A stretch of DNA of 64,000 bases from Flavobacterium cheniae (GCF_004363695.1 NZ_SNZC01000002.1:62001-126000); one strand, 5' to 3'. Counted from the stretch's first letter, positions 45,696 through 54,164 are shown. Notes: generated by a model not told the origin, from the sequence alone. Made by a program: numbers and translations.

Positions 45696-45721
45696 TACCA
45701 CTTTTTACCACAAACTACCAC
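45696..45721 (-). promoter_or_regulatory. Three MraZ-type operator boxes (GTGGTA)
   Basis: GTGGTA on the minus strand at 45696-45701, 45706-45711 and 45716-45721: exact 10-bp period, 4-bp spacers, just upstream of the minus-7 box. A fourth copy at 45757-45762 is 41 bp further. Known MraZ operators are GTGGG-type direct repeats at the same 10-bp spacing. Confidence 0.75.
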
Positions 45722-45946
45722 TTTGTTAATAAGTTTTTAGATTTCAAAAGTTGCTTTACCACTTTTAACAAAAGAATATTTGCAAAATCAAGAATTAAGA
45801 AGAATTCATGTAGAAAAATGAAAATTCAATATTTCATCCTTTTTCAGTAAAAAACCATTAAAATTGTTGATAACTAACATTTTACAAGCTGTAAAAGTTT
45901 AAAAACAACTCTGTTAAATTTTTCTTTTCATTCTTTAATAAAATAG

Positions 45947-45954
45947 TATATTTG
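45947..45954 (+). promoter_or_regulatory. Minus-7 box TATATTTG for the hydrolase gene
   Basis: Exact TAnnTTTG match 34 bp before ATG 45989. No TTG at minus-33. Confidence 0.5.
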
Positions 45955-45988
45955 TCAATCATTAGAACTAATACCTTAAGTGGAATTT

Positions 45989-46744
45989 ATGTTAAGAAAA
46001 GAAAAAAAATACACCTATTTTGAAGCTGGCGAAGGAACTCCAATAATCATACTTCATGGTTTAATGGGCGGCCTAAGTAATTTTGATGGTGTGGCTAATT
46101 TTTTTCCTCCTAAAGGATATAAAGTGGTGATTCCTGAATTACCAATTTACACGCAAAATATTTTAAAAACCAACGTCAAAGCCTTTTCCAAGTTTGTCAA
46201 AGACTTTGTAGTTCATAAAGGATTTGATCAAGTAATTCTTGTCGGAAACTCGTTAGGTGGACACATTGGATTGTATTTTACTAAAATGTATCCAGAACTT
46301 GTAAAAGCATTAGTAATTACTGGAAGTTCAGGTTTATATGAAAGCGGAATGGGTGAAAGTTATCCAAAACGTGGTGATTATGAATACATTAAAAAGAAAG
46401 CCGAAGACGTTTTTTATAATCCAGAAATAGCAACTAAAGAAATTGTTGATGAAGTTTTTGCAACAGTTAACGATAGAATCAAATTGATTAAAACCTTAAC
46501 AATTGCAAAGAGCGCTATTCGTCATAACATGGCAAAAGATTTACCAAAAATGACAACTCCAACTTGCATTATTTGGGGAAGAAATGATAAAGTAACGCCA
46601 CCAAATGTAGCCGAAGAATTTGATAAGTTATTACCAAATTCGGAGTTATTTTGGATTGACAAATGTGGGCACGCTGCCATGATGGAGCACCCAGAAGCAT
46701 TCAATCAAATTTTGTTTGATTGGTTACAAAAGAAGAATTTATAA
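45989..46744 (+). CDS. Alpha/beta hydrolase
   Basis: 251 aa from ATG 45989; a GTG at 45980 adds three residues and is possible. Seen: oxyanion region IIILHGLMGGLSNFDGV (~16-32), nucleophile elbow GNSLGG (~87-92, Ser nucleophile), PTCIIWGRNDKVTPP (~190-204) with the acid Asp, and CGHAAMMEHPEAFN (~227-240) with the catalytic His. All triad residues are present. The substrate is unknown; no pathway is suggested by neighbours. Its terminator precedes engB by few bases. Confidence 0.9.
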   Translation: MLRKEKKYTYFEAGEGTPIIILHGLMGGLSNFDGVANFFPPKGYKVVIPELPIYTQNILKTNVKAFSKFVKDFVVHKGFDQVILVGNSLGGHIGLYFTKMYPELVKALVITGSSGLYESGMGESYPKRGDYEYIKKKAEDVFYNPEIATKEIVDEVFATVNDRIKLIKTLTIAKSAIRHNMAKDLPKMTTPTCIIWGRNDKVTPPNVAEEFDKLLPNSELFWIDKCGHAAMMEHPEAFNQILFDWLQKKNL

Positions 46745-46745
46745 T

Positions 46746-46773
46746 AGTTCCCCTTTTTGGGGAATTTTATTTT
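46746..46773 (+). terminator. Terminator after the hydrolase gene
   Basis: TTCCCC (46748-46753), loop TTTTT, GGGGAA (46759-46764), then TTTTATTTT. Confidence 0.8.
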
Positions 46774-46780
46774 ATAGCAT

Positions 46781-47401
46781 ATGAAAATTAATACCGCCGA
46801 ATTCGTAATTAGTAATTCAGAAGTAGATAAGTGTCCAAAAGACCGCTTACCTGAATACGCATTTATTGGTCGTTCCAATGTAGGAAAATCATCTTTGATT
46901 AACATGTTGACGAACCATAAAAATTTGGCAAAAACATCGTCAAAACCAGGAAAAACGCAATTAATCAATCACTTTAAAATCAATAACAATTGGTTTTTAG
47001 TGGATTTACCAGGTTATGGTTATGCACGAGTTTCTAAGAAAACTAAAGCGGTTTTCCAACAATTTATTATGGATTATTTTGAGCAAAGAGAGCAATTAGT
47101 ATGTGCTTTTGTATTAATCGACATTCGATTAGAAGCTCAAAAAATTGATTTGGAATTCATGGAATATTTAGGCGAAAGCGAGATTCCTTTTGCGATTATT
47201 TTTACCAAATCAGATAAACTTGGAAAAAACAAAGTGAACAATCATGTGGAAGCATATAAGAAACAATTGTTAGCTGGCGATTGGGCTGAAATGCCACCAT
47301 ATTTTGTAACTTCATCTTTGGAAGCTAAAGGAAAAGAAGGGATTTTAGAATATATTGGTCAAATTAATGAAGATATTTTTAAAGATAATGGATTTGTTTA
47401 A
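46781..47401 (+). CDS. engB: Ribosome-biogenesis GTPase EngB/YsxC
   Basis: 206 aa small GTPase needed for 50S assembly. Seen: P-loop GRSNVGKSSLINML (~31-44), switch II DLPGYGYARVSK (~73-84), TKSDKLGKNK (~142-151) for guanine recognition, and VTSSLEAKGKEG (~175-186). Full length. It lies opposite gldC with a shared terminator between the convergent genes. Confidence 0.97.
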   Translation: MKINTAEFVISNSEVDKCPKDRLPEYAFIGRSNVGKSSLINMLTNHKNLAKTSSKPGKTQLINHFKINNNWFLVDLPGYGYARVSKKTKAVFQQFIMDYFEQREQLVCAFVLIDIRLEAQKIDLEFMEYLGESEIPFAIIFTKSDKLGKNKVNNHVEAYKKQLLAGDWAEMPPYFVTSSLEAKGKEGILEYIGQINEDIFKDNGFV

Positions 47402-47415
47402 AAACTGATACCAAA

Positions 47416-47451
47416 AAAAAAGCCACTAATTAAACGTTAGTGGCTTTTTTA
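47416..47451. terminator. Bidirectional terminator between engB and gldC
   Basis: AAAAAAGCCACTAA (47416-47429) / TTAGTGGCTTTTTT (47437-47450), 7-nt loop. Confidence 0.9.
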
Positions 47452-47778
47452 TTATGCTTTCAAATCCATTTTTTCAGCGAAGTAATCACAGAAATCGCGC
47501 ATAGTATCCGACATTTTCTCATCGGCAGTTGCGCGTTGAAATGTATCTGCCATTGCCACTAATGTTTGATGGAAGAATTGTTTCATTTCGTCTACCGGCA
47601 TATCTTTTGTCCATAAATCAATACGAAGTGTTTCTTTGGCTTTGCTATCCCAAACAGATAACAATAAAGCTTTTGCTTCTTCTTGCTCAATTCCGCCATC
47701 TTGTGCTGTCCATAACAATTTATCAGGAACGTTATTTTCGTCTAAACCTACGGTGATTTTTATATCTGATGTTTTCAT
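47452..47778 (-). CDS. gldC: Gliding motility protein GldC
   Basis: 108 aa soluble protein. Seen: SDIKITVGLDENNVPDKLLW (3-22), a central ALLLSVWDSKAKETLRIDLW (37-56), and a C-terminal CDYFAEKMDLKA. Family known from Flavobacterium johnsoniae, where gldC follows gldB and helps gliding without being essential. It begins 2 bp after gldB ends, so the pair is one transcript. Confidence 0.95.
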   Translation of the reverse strand: MKTSDIKITVGLDENNVPDKLLWTAQDGGIEQEEAKALLLSVWDSKAKETLRIDLWTKDMPVDEMKQFFHQTLVAMADTFQRATADEKMSDTMRDFCDYFAEKMDLKA

Positions 47779-47780
47779 AT

Positions 47781-48743
47781 TTATTGCTTCTTTGGTTTGT
47801 ATTTTGAATTGTCGAAGATGGTTTTAGCATCCATTGCTAATAATTGCTCTAAAGTTACATCATCGTTGTTTTCCATATAACTTCTTACGATTTGCCAACC
47901 TAACCATTGCCCCACTCTTCCTGGTGTTTGATTATCGATTTCTAAATAGAATTTTGAAAAAGGTGCTGGTTTAATGAATCGTAATTCGTTTTTTGGATTG
48001 GAATCAAATAATAATTTATTTTCGACTAGATTACTCCACATATAATATTCGTTTGCTTGACAAAATTTCAACTGAGTTTCAGTATAACCAATTTTTACAG
48101 CATCGGAATAAAACGGAATCAATTTGTCTTTTACATACAATTCTTTACCATAATAAATCATTGCAGAAAGCAATGTTCTATCCGTTGGAGGTGCAATTTT
48201 TCCATAACAAAAAGTCGAAACTAAATTAGGCAAGATTTGATTTTCTTCTAATTCTGCTTTCTTATATTCTGGAAAATCAACATAAAAACGATGGTCTTTT
48301 CCTAAGTAACAATCCAAAGAAACTAGAGCTAAACTATCTACATAAAACGCTTTGGCTTCAGTATCCACTTCACTAATTAAAGTAATAACACGAGGTGTTT
48401 TATATTTTGGGAAATAATATTGTACGTAAGCAAACATTTTTTCCATATCCGATTCAACCGGACCTAAAGTTGGATATTTAATTTGCACTTCTTTGTACAA
48501 TTCTTTCAATAGCGGATTCTTTAGTTTGTTTACCCAAATAGAATCTGGGTTTCCCGCTGGAAAAAAGAAAGGATATTGCGCCTTAATCTTATTTAAATCC
48601 TCTGGTTTTGATTGATAAAAGATTTGATCAAAACGTTCAACTTTAAATTCAATTGGAATTTTAGCTACCGCTTCTTCCACCTTACTATCATCTTTACATG
48701 AAAATAAAGTAATCGCAACAAGGACAAATAATAATTGCTTCAT
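47781..48743 (-). CDS. gldB: Gliding motility lipoprotein GldB
   Basis: 320 aa. Seen: signal and lipobox ending LFSC (Cys16), then KDDSK; the mature part contains FKVERFDQIFYQSKPEDLNK (33-52), YKTPRVITLISEVDTEAKAF (114-133), the conserved-looking MIYYGKELYVKDKL (~196-209), and PGRVGQWLGWQIVRSY (~274-289). Known to be needed for gliding and type IX secretion-linked motility in F. johnsoniae. First gene of the gldB-gldC pair. Confidence 0.95.
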   Translation of the reverse strand: MKQLLFVLVAITLFSCKDDSKVEEAVAKIPIEFKVERFDQIFYQSKPEDLNKIKAQYPFFFPAGNPDSIWVNKLKNPLLKELYKEVQIKYPTLGPVESDMEKMFAYVQYYFPKYKTPRVITLISEVDTEAKAFYVDSLALVSLDCYLGKDHRFYVDFPEYKKAELEENQILPNLVSTFCYGKIAPPTDRTLLSAMIYYGKELYVKDKLIPFYSDAVKIGYTETQLKFCQANEYYMWSNLVENKLLFDSNPKNELRFIKPAPFSKFYLEIDNQTPGRVGQWLGWQIVRSYMENNDDVTLEQLLAMDAKTIFDNSKYKPKKQ

Positions 48744-48767
48744 ATAGCGTATTTTTTATATTTTTAT

Positions 48768-48775
48768 CAAAACTA
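48768..48775 (-). promoter_or_regulatory. Minus-7 box TAGTTTTG for gldB
   Basis: Exact TAnnTTTG match on the minus strand, 24 bp before the gldB start. On the plus strand the overlapping TAATTTG (48774-48780) is a near match that may serve nadE. Confidence 0.5.
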
Positions 48776-48824
48776 ATTTGGTTTGCAAATATACAGTTAT
48801 CGACTAATAAATTTTCATAAAAAA

Positions 48825-49628
48825 ATGACAAATTCTACCACGTTCCAAGCCGAAAAAATCAACCAACATATTGTAAAATGGTTACTCGATTATGCTACTA
48901 ACGCAAAAGTAAAGGGTTTTGTTGTGGGAATCTCGGGCGGAATTGATAGCGCATTAACTTCTACGCTTTGTGCTCAGACTGGTTTACCTACATTATGTGT
49001 GGAAATGCCAATACATCAAGCGGAAAGTCATGTGAATAGAGCTAACGAACATATTGACCAATTAAAAAAACGTTTCCCAAATGTTTTTAATGAAAGAGCC
49101 GATTTGACTCCCATTTTTGAAACATTTAAAAATCAAGTTCCTTCATCAGAAAATGAAGCCGTTTTGTATTTATCATTAGCTAATACGCGTGCGCGTTTAC
49201 GCATGACAACTTTATATTATTTTGCTGGAATTCATGGATTATTAGTAGCTGGAACTGGAAATAAAGTTGAGGATTTTGGCGTAGGATTTTTTACAAAATA
49301 TGGCGACGGTGGCGTTGATATTAGTCCTATTGCAGATTTAGTGAAAAGTGAAGTAAGATTATTGGCTGAACATTTAGAAGTTCCAGAAAGCATCTTAAAA
49401 GCAAAACCAACAGATGGTTTGTTTGGTGATGATAGAAGCGATGAAGATCAGATTGGAGCTAATTATAATGAATTAGAATGGGCCATGACTCAAATGGAAA
49501 ACGGTAAAACAGTTGAAGATTTTTCAGGAAGAGAAGCACATGTTTTTTCAATATACAAAAGATTAAACACCATCAATCAGCATAAAATGAATCCTATACC
49601 AATTTGTAAAATTCCTAAAAATTTTTAA
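48825..49628 (+). CDS. nadE: NAD+ synthase
   Basis: 267 aa from ATG 48825. A TTG at 48783 would add 14 residues (MQIYSYRLI...) that run through the divergent promoter, so I reject it. Makes NAD from deamido-NAD, ATP and ammonia. Seen: the PP-loop GFVVGISGGIDSALTSTLC (~31-49), RARLRMTTLYYFAG (~121-134), GTGNKVEDFGVGFFTKYGDG (~142-161), and DGLFGDDRSDEDQIG (~193-207). It lacks a glutaminase domain, so it should use ammonia. Confidence 0.96.
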   Translation: MTNSTTFQAEKINQHIVKWLLDYATNAKVKGFVVGISGGIDSALTSTLCAQTGLPTLCVEMPIHQAESHVNRANEHIDQLKKRFPNVFNERADLTPIFETFKNQVPSSENEAVLYLSLANTRARLRMTTLYYFAGIHGLLVAGTGNKVEDFGVGFFTKYGDGGVDISPIADLVKSEVRLLAEHLEVPESILKAKPTDGLFGDDRSDEDQIGANYNELEWAMTQMENGKTVEDFSGREAHVFSIYKRLNTINQHKMNPIPICKIPKNF

Positions 49629-49670
49629 TTTTTATATCTATAATTAACAAGTAATTACATTTTTTTTTAG

Positions 49671-49678
49671 TAACTTTG
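49671..49678 (+). promoter_or_regulatory. Minus-7 box TAACTTTG for the LuxR-type regulator gene
   Basis: Exact TAnnTTTG match 33 bp before ATG 49712, after a T-run. No TTG at minus-33. Confidence 0.5.
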
Positions 49679-49711
49679 AGAGTATATTATGAATAATGTA
49701 ATTTTTTAGTT

Positions 49712-50341
49712 ATGATTAAAATATGTATCGCAGATAGTTTACCCGTTGTATCCCAAGGATTACAATCGTATTTTCAAGGTAACACCAGAATGGAAATTGT
49801 AGCATCAGCTAAAAATTTAGAATCATTACTTAATGTTTTAAATAATAAACGCTGTGACATCCTCCTTCTTGATGTTGAATTAGAAGGATTATCTAGTATA
49901 AGAGATATAAAAAGTTTATTGAAAGATTTTCCCGAAACTAAAATTGTACTTTTTACTAACGTTTCTGAACAAATGTATGCGCCAACAGCTATTAAAGCTG
50001 GTGTTTCGGCCTATGTTTCTAAACGAAGTGATTTAAAAGAACTAGAAGCTACAATTGCAAAAGTATCGGAAGGAAAAGTTGTTTTCAGTGAAACTGTTAA
50101 GAAAAGCATAGAAATGCTGAGTAAAGGAAAAAAATCGGAACGCTTGTTCAAAAAATTATCTACTAGAGAAATTGAAGTACTTCGTTACCTAAACGATGGT
50201 AAGAAAAACAAAGAAGTAGCTCAAATTTTAGGTTTGGATGAAAAAACAATCAGCACATATAAGTTGCGTTTGTTAGCCAAATTAAATGTAACCAACCTTG
50301 TAGATTTATTGAAAAAAGCGAAAGATTTAGACGTAATTTAG
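49712..50341 (+). CDS. Orphan response regulator, NarL/LuxR family
   Basis: 209 aa. Receiver domain ~1-120: phospho-acceptor Asp54 (ILLLDVELEG), Thr82 (VLFTNVS) and Lys104 (YVSKRSD) are present, but the usual acidic pair near residue 7 is reduced to one Asp (CIADSLP). LuxR-type HTH at ~145-205 (LSTREIEVLRYLNDGKKNKE, 149-168; LGLDEKTISTYKLRLLAKL). No histidine kinase is nearby, so its partner is unknown. Its stop overlaps the dnaG stop on the other strand. Confidence 0.93.
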   Translation: MIKICIADSLPVVSQGLQSYFQGNTRMEIVASAKNLESLLNVLNNKRCDILLLDVELEGLSSIRDIKSLLKDFPETKIVLFTNVSEQMYAPTAIKAGVSAYVSKRSDLKELEATIAKVSEGKVVFSETVKKSIEMLSKGKKSERLFKKLSTREIEVLRYLNDGKKNKEVAQILGLDEKTISTYKLRLLAKLNVTNLVDLLKKAKDLDVI

Positions 50342-52314
50342 TTGTATCTGGATAAAACTCTACCTAAGCTTTTAGAAAAAATATGCGTAAGTCCCAAGTA
50401 AGCCATTACCATTTCTAATGTTTCTGAATTATCAGATTGCTCTTCGTTTGAAACATTATTTTTCAAATCGTCGATAATATTATTGACCAAATACCAGCGC
50501 AATGTAATAATCGTTTCGGTTACGTATTGGCTTATGGTGGCTTCTTTCTGTTTTACGTAAATTTGTTGTACTTCCCAATTGTGTAGCACTTCGCGTTCCT
50601 CATTCATAAGAACCGTGGTAACTTCTTGCGCTAATTCTTCTGGAAGATGCATCAAATATTTATCCAATTCAAAAGCTTCATTTTCATTATAGTAAGCAAT
50701 CAAATGGTTATAAATTGCTTTGAAAACTGGATTAGCCAATTCTACCTCATCTTCTTGCAAACTCAGATAAATACGTTGGTATACTTTATATTTATTTTGC
50801 TCCTTAACTTCAACCATTTCACCATCTTCATTTTGAGCTAAAATAGTATCTTCAAAGGTGTCTTCTTTATCTCCGTACAACAATAAAATTTGAATGATTT
50901 TATGTTCTAATTCGTACTGAATATCAACTTTAGCTGTAGGCTGCGAAATATCATTCTTAACAACTTCAAAAGCTTTTTGTTCCTCTTTGTATTGTTTATT
51001 AGCTTCTGATAAATCCTTTTTGACTAATTGCGCTAACGTATTAAAAAGCACATCTTCGGAAATATCCATAATTCTAGAACATTCCTTAATATATACTTCT
51101 CTTTTAATTCGGTCTGGAATTTTAGAAATACTGATGACCATATCGCGAATTAAATCAGCTTTTTTAATAGGATCATTCTTAGCTTCTTGCATCAATAAAG
51201 ACGCTTTGAACTGAATGAAATCTTTAGCATTTTCTTCGAAATAGTGCAATAAATCTTCATAAGACGTTTTTCGAGCAAAACTATCTGGATCATCTCCATC
51301 AGGAAACGTACATACTTTTACGTTCATTCCTGCTTCCAAAATCAAATCAATTCCACGAATCGAAGCTCGAAGTCCGGCTGCGTCACCATCAAAAAGCACG
51401 GTAATATTTGGCGTTAAGCGATTAATTAAACGAATTTGATCAGGTGTTAAAGCTGTTCCAGATGAAGCCACAACATTTTCAATTCCGGCTTGATTCATTT
51501 GGATAACATCGGTATACCCTTCCACCAAATAACAATTATTCAGCTTAGCGATGGATTGCTTCGCGTGGAAAATTCCGTATAAAACTTTACTCTTGTGGTA
51601 AATATCACTTTCGGGCGAATTCAAGTATTTTGCTGCTTTTTTATCATTGGTCAAAATACGACCACCAAAACCCAAAACACGCCCACTCATACTTTGAATT
51701 GGAAACATCACGCGACCTTTGAATCGGTCGAATTGCTTGTCTTCTTTTACAATAGAAAGTCCGGTTTTATCTAAATAGTCTAATTTATAGCCTTTCCCGA
51801 GTGCTTCTTTAGTAAAAGCATCCCAAGTTTCTGGCGAATATCCTAACCCGAATTTCTTAATTGTTTCGGAAGTAAAACCACGTTCTTTAAAATAAGACAA
51901 TCCGATGGCTTTTCCTTCTTCGGTTTCTAATAAGGTGTGATGAAAATATTTCTGAGCGAATTCGGAAACCAAATACATACTTTCCTTTTCGTTGGCTTGC
52001 GCTACATCTTCATCGGTTTGAACCGTTTCTTCAATCTCAATATTGTATTTTACCGCTAAATATTTGATAGCTTCTGGATACGTAAAATGTTCGTGTTCCA
52101 TTAAGAAAGTCACTGCATTTCCCCCTTTTCCTGAGGAGAAATCTTTCCAAATTTGCTTCACAGGAGAAACCATAAACGAAGGCGATTTCTCGTTTACAAA
52201 CGGACTTAATCCTTTCAAATTACTTCCTGCACGTTTGAGTTGTACAAAATCACCAATAACCTCCTCAACTCGGGCGGTTTCAAATACTTTTTCTATGGTG
52301 TCTTTTGATATCAA
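50338..52314 (-). CDS. dnaG: DNA primase DnaG (zinc ligands replaced)
   Basis: 658 aa. Synthesises RNA primers at the fork. Seen: N-terminal zinc-ribbon-like domain (~30-75), TOPRIM core with LVEGYTDVIQMNQAGIENVV (~262-281), ASSGTALTPDQIRLINRL, and VLFDGDAAGLRASIRGIDLI (~305-324). In the ribbon the four zinc ligands expected at CPFH and CFGC are S37, V40, D58 and S61 (GLSPFVNEKSPSF and WKDFSSGKGG), so it should not bind zinc in the usual way. The C-terminal helicase-interaction part is long and divergent. Monocistronic; its end overlaps the response regulator gene. Confidence 0.95.
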   Translation of the reverse strand: MISKDTIEKVFETARVEEVIGDFVQLKRAGSNLKGLSPFVNEKSPSFMVSPVKQIWKDFSSGKGGNAVTFLMEHEHFTYPEAIKYLAVKYNIEIEETVQTDEDVAQANEKESMYLVSEFAQKYFHHTLLETEEGKAIGLSYFKERGFTSETIKKFGLGYSPETWDAFTKEALGKGYKLDYLDKTGLSIVKEDKQFDRFKGRVMFPIQSMSGRVLGFGGRILTNDKKAAKYLNSPESDIYHKSKVLYGIFHAKQSIAKLNNCYLVEGYTDVIQMNQAGIENVVASSGTALTPDQIRLINRLTPNITVLFDGDAAGLRASIRGIDLILEAGMNVKVCTFPDGDDPDSFARKTSYEDLLHYFEENAKDFIQFKASLLMQEAKNDPIKKADLIRDMVISISKIPDRIKREVYIKECSRIMDISEDVLFNTLAQLVKKDLSEANKQYKEEQKAFEVVKNDISQPTAKVDIQYELEHKIIQILLLYGDKEDTFEDTILAQNEDGEMVEVKEQNKYKVYQRIYLSLQEDEVELANPVFKAIYNHLIAYYNENEAFELDKYLMHLPEELAQEVTTVLMNEEREVLHNWEVQQIYVKQKEATISQYVTETIITLRWYLVNNIIDDLKNNVSNEEQSDNSETLEMVMAYLGLTHIFSKSLGRVLSRYN

Positions 52315-52354
52315 TCTTAATGCTAAGGTATTAAACTGTTGAATTGTTTAGAAA

Positions 52355-52376
52355 CTGAAACAAGTTCAGCTTGACA
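52355..52376. repeat. Dispersed intergenic repeat copy 2 (CTGAAACAAGTTCAG)
   Basis: CTGAA-ACAAG-TTCAG palindrome (52355-52369) followed by CTTGACA (52370-52376), between dnaG and the sigma-operon terminator. Matches the copy after rpoD at 26763-26779. Confidence 0.45.
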
Positions 52377-52457
52377 AAATTATAACTGTAAATTTGAAGT
52401 GGCAAGTTACAAAGTTTTTGAAAAATATAGCTATTAGCGCCAAAATCATTTAAAAAC

Positions 52458-52492
52458 AAAAAAGCACTTCATATGGCTGAAGTGCTTTTTTA
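52458..52492 (-). terminator. Terminator of the ECF sigma operon
   Basis: AAAAAAGCACTTCA (52458-52471) / TGAAGTGCTTTTTT (52478-52491), 6-nt loop. On the minus strand it follows the outer-membrane protein gene; the plus strand carries no gene reading into it. Confidence 0.88.
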
Positions 52493-52519
52493 AACAGAGA
52501 ACTTAACTTAACCCTAAAT

Positions 52520-54130
52520 CTAATTAAAATCAAAGCGTAATCCTAATGAAACGTTGTTTTGATCTATATTATTGTTCTTGAACATCGGATTTAAGTCATA
52601 TTTAACATATAGACTGGTTTGTCCATATCCTACATATGCGCTTAAGCCGTATGTAAAGTCAGAAACATTGAAATCTCCTTTTTGTTTTTCTTTTACTTTA
52701 ATGTCGTCTACTTCGTATTTTAAAATTTGCTTTGACTTGATGCGCACACCTCCATAACCTCCAATTCCTAAACGAACTGACTCGTGCGTTCTGAAATAGG
52801 TTTTAGTTCCGTCTTTTGAAAGTTTCTTTGGTGTAAAATCGAATTCTAAATGTAATGGCGCAGTTAAATACACATTTCTAAAACGAGAATCATCTAATTT
52901 TACAGTTGATGTAACTAAATCTGTTTGATCACCATTTTTAACGAAATAACGATTATCAGTTGGACGAAGATTGTTATACATTAAAGAAAGTCCGTATTTC
53001 GCATGAAGCAAGTTGTTGTTTTTGAAAATTCTTGAATTATACGTAACTCCCCATTCGTAAAAATGCGAACCCCAAACTCTATAATCTGAATCTTCTAAAT
53101 TTTCTCCATCAGTAATTACATTATTTAAACCAAAGGCAAAAACAAATTGTGATGTGGTTCTTTTTGATCTTTTTTCAGCTTTGTCTTTTTCACCATTGTA
53201 TATTTTCATTGAACCAAAATTGATTTCGGTTTTATTTTCTCCAATAGAATCGTCTTTATTGCTTCCTAAAACAATCTTAGTCCCACCTCTTTTTGGCTTT
53301 TCATCAGAATCAAAAATTTTACCATCTACTTTATCCTGAACCAATTGAGCTAATTTAGCTTCTTCAATTGCTACTTTAGTTTCGATATTATTGGCGCGTT
53401 CTTGAGCAATTTTAGACTTCAAATCTTGAGCTTTTTCAGCTGAAATCTCTCCTTCTTTTACTTTTAAATCGATAGCTTCAACTTCTTTTTTTAAAGCGTT
53501 TTTCTCCTCGGTGGTAATCATTTCAATGCTGTTTGCAATTGCTTTCGCTTTATCTTCAAATGAAATACTTTTTGAATTTCTGCCTTTTGTAATTCCCGTT
53601 TCTGGAATAGAATCATCTACAATTTCAAGTTGTATGTCTTTGAACCAAATTTGACCTGTTCCATCCAACAAAACACCATAAGAAAAATCTGTTGCATCTT
53701 GAGGCACAAATAAAACAACTTCGTATTTAGTCCAATCATTTGTTCCTTTAATAGCTCTATTTTGCATATTATCAAAAGCAAGAACTTTATCGTTATAATA
53801 ATCGATTCGCATCCAAAGGCCAGCCCAAGATTTTACATTTTCACTTTTAACATAACCCGACATTTTAATGGTTTTTCCTAAATATAAATCAGGCTTACTC
53901 GATTGCATTAAATTTCCAAAACCTTCTATTTTTTCATCTATAGAGCGTATGGTAAAAACTTTTTGCGCTTTATCTGTTGAATTTTTCAATAAACCCATTT
54001 CATAACTTTCTGGTTTACTTCCGCGTGCCATCCACTCGGTTGATTTCTCTATAGTTTCTAACTCCTGCGCAACTGCTTTAGTTACTAAACTAAAGACAAT
54101 AACGATTGTGTACAAAATAATTTTTTGCAT
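52520..54130 (-). CDS. Jelly-roll domain / coiled-coil / outer-membrane barrel fusion
   Basis: 536 aa. Seen: signal peptide (~1-21, ending AVAQ); a jelly-roll-like domain (~30-172) with WMARGSKPESYEMGL (33-47), GFGNLMQSSKP (~70-80), WAGLWMRIDYY (~101-111), LAFDNMQNRAIKGTNDW (116-132), and GQIWFKDIQLEIVD (~159-172); a charged coiled-coil (~190-270); then a beta-barrel (~330-536) ending SLGLRFDFN. The jelly-roll sequence resembles the C-terminal domain I know from some HTH regulators in other phyla. Third gene of an operon with an ECF sigma and a presumed anti-sigma. Function unknown; a regulated outer-membrane ligand-binding protein is inference. Confidence 0.75.
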   Translation of the reverse strand: MQKIILYTIVIVFSLVTKAVAQELETIEKSTEWMARGSKPESYEMGLLKNSTDKAQKVFTIRSIDEKIEGFGNLMQSSKPDLYLGKTIKMSGYVKSENVKSWAGLWMRIDYYNDKVLAFDNMQNRAIKGTNDWTKYEVVLFVPQDATDFSYGVLLDGTGQIWFKDIQLEIVDDSIPETGITKGRNSKSISFEDKAKAIANSIEMITTEEKNALKKEVEAIDLKVKEGEISAEKAQDLKSKIAQERANNIETKVAIEEAKLAQLVQDKVDGKIFDSDEKPKRGGTKIVLGSNKDDSIGENKTEINFGSMKIYNGEKDKAEKRSKRTTSQFVFAFGLNNVITDGENLEDSDYRVWGSHFYEWGVTYNSRIFKNNNLLHAKYGLSLMYNNLRPTDNRYFVKNGDQTDLVTSTVKLDDSRFRNVYLTAPLHLEFDFTPKKLSKDGTKTYFRTHESVRLGIGGYGGVRIKSKQILKYEVDDIKVKEKQKGDFNVSDFTYGLSAYVGYGQTSLYVKYDLNPMFKNNNIDQNNVSLGLRFDFN

Positions 54131-54164
54131 GACTGTTTGATTTTTAATTAATGATGATTTTTGT

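Larger units (their letters stand above)
45654..45979. other. Divergent regulatory interval, dcw cluster / hydrolase
   Basis: 326 bp with no gene. It holds the mraZ minus-7 box (45679-45686), three MraZ-type boxes (45696-45721), an outlying fourth box (45757-45762), a very AT-rich middle (~45765-45930) in which I see nothing definite, and the hydrolase promoter box (45947-45954). Confidence 0.7.

Noticed and set aside
48783..48824. TTG start for nadE
   Set aside because: It lies within the promoter interval shared with gldB; ATG 48825 gives the usual NadE length.
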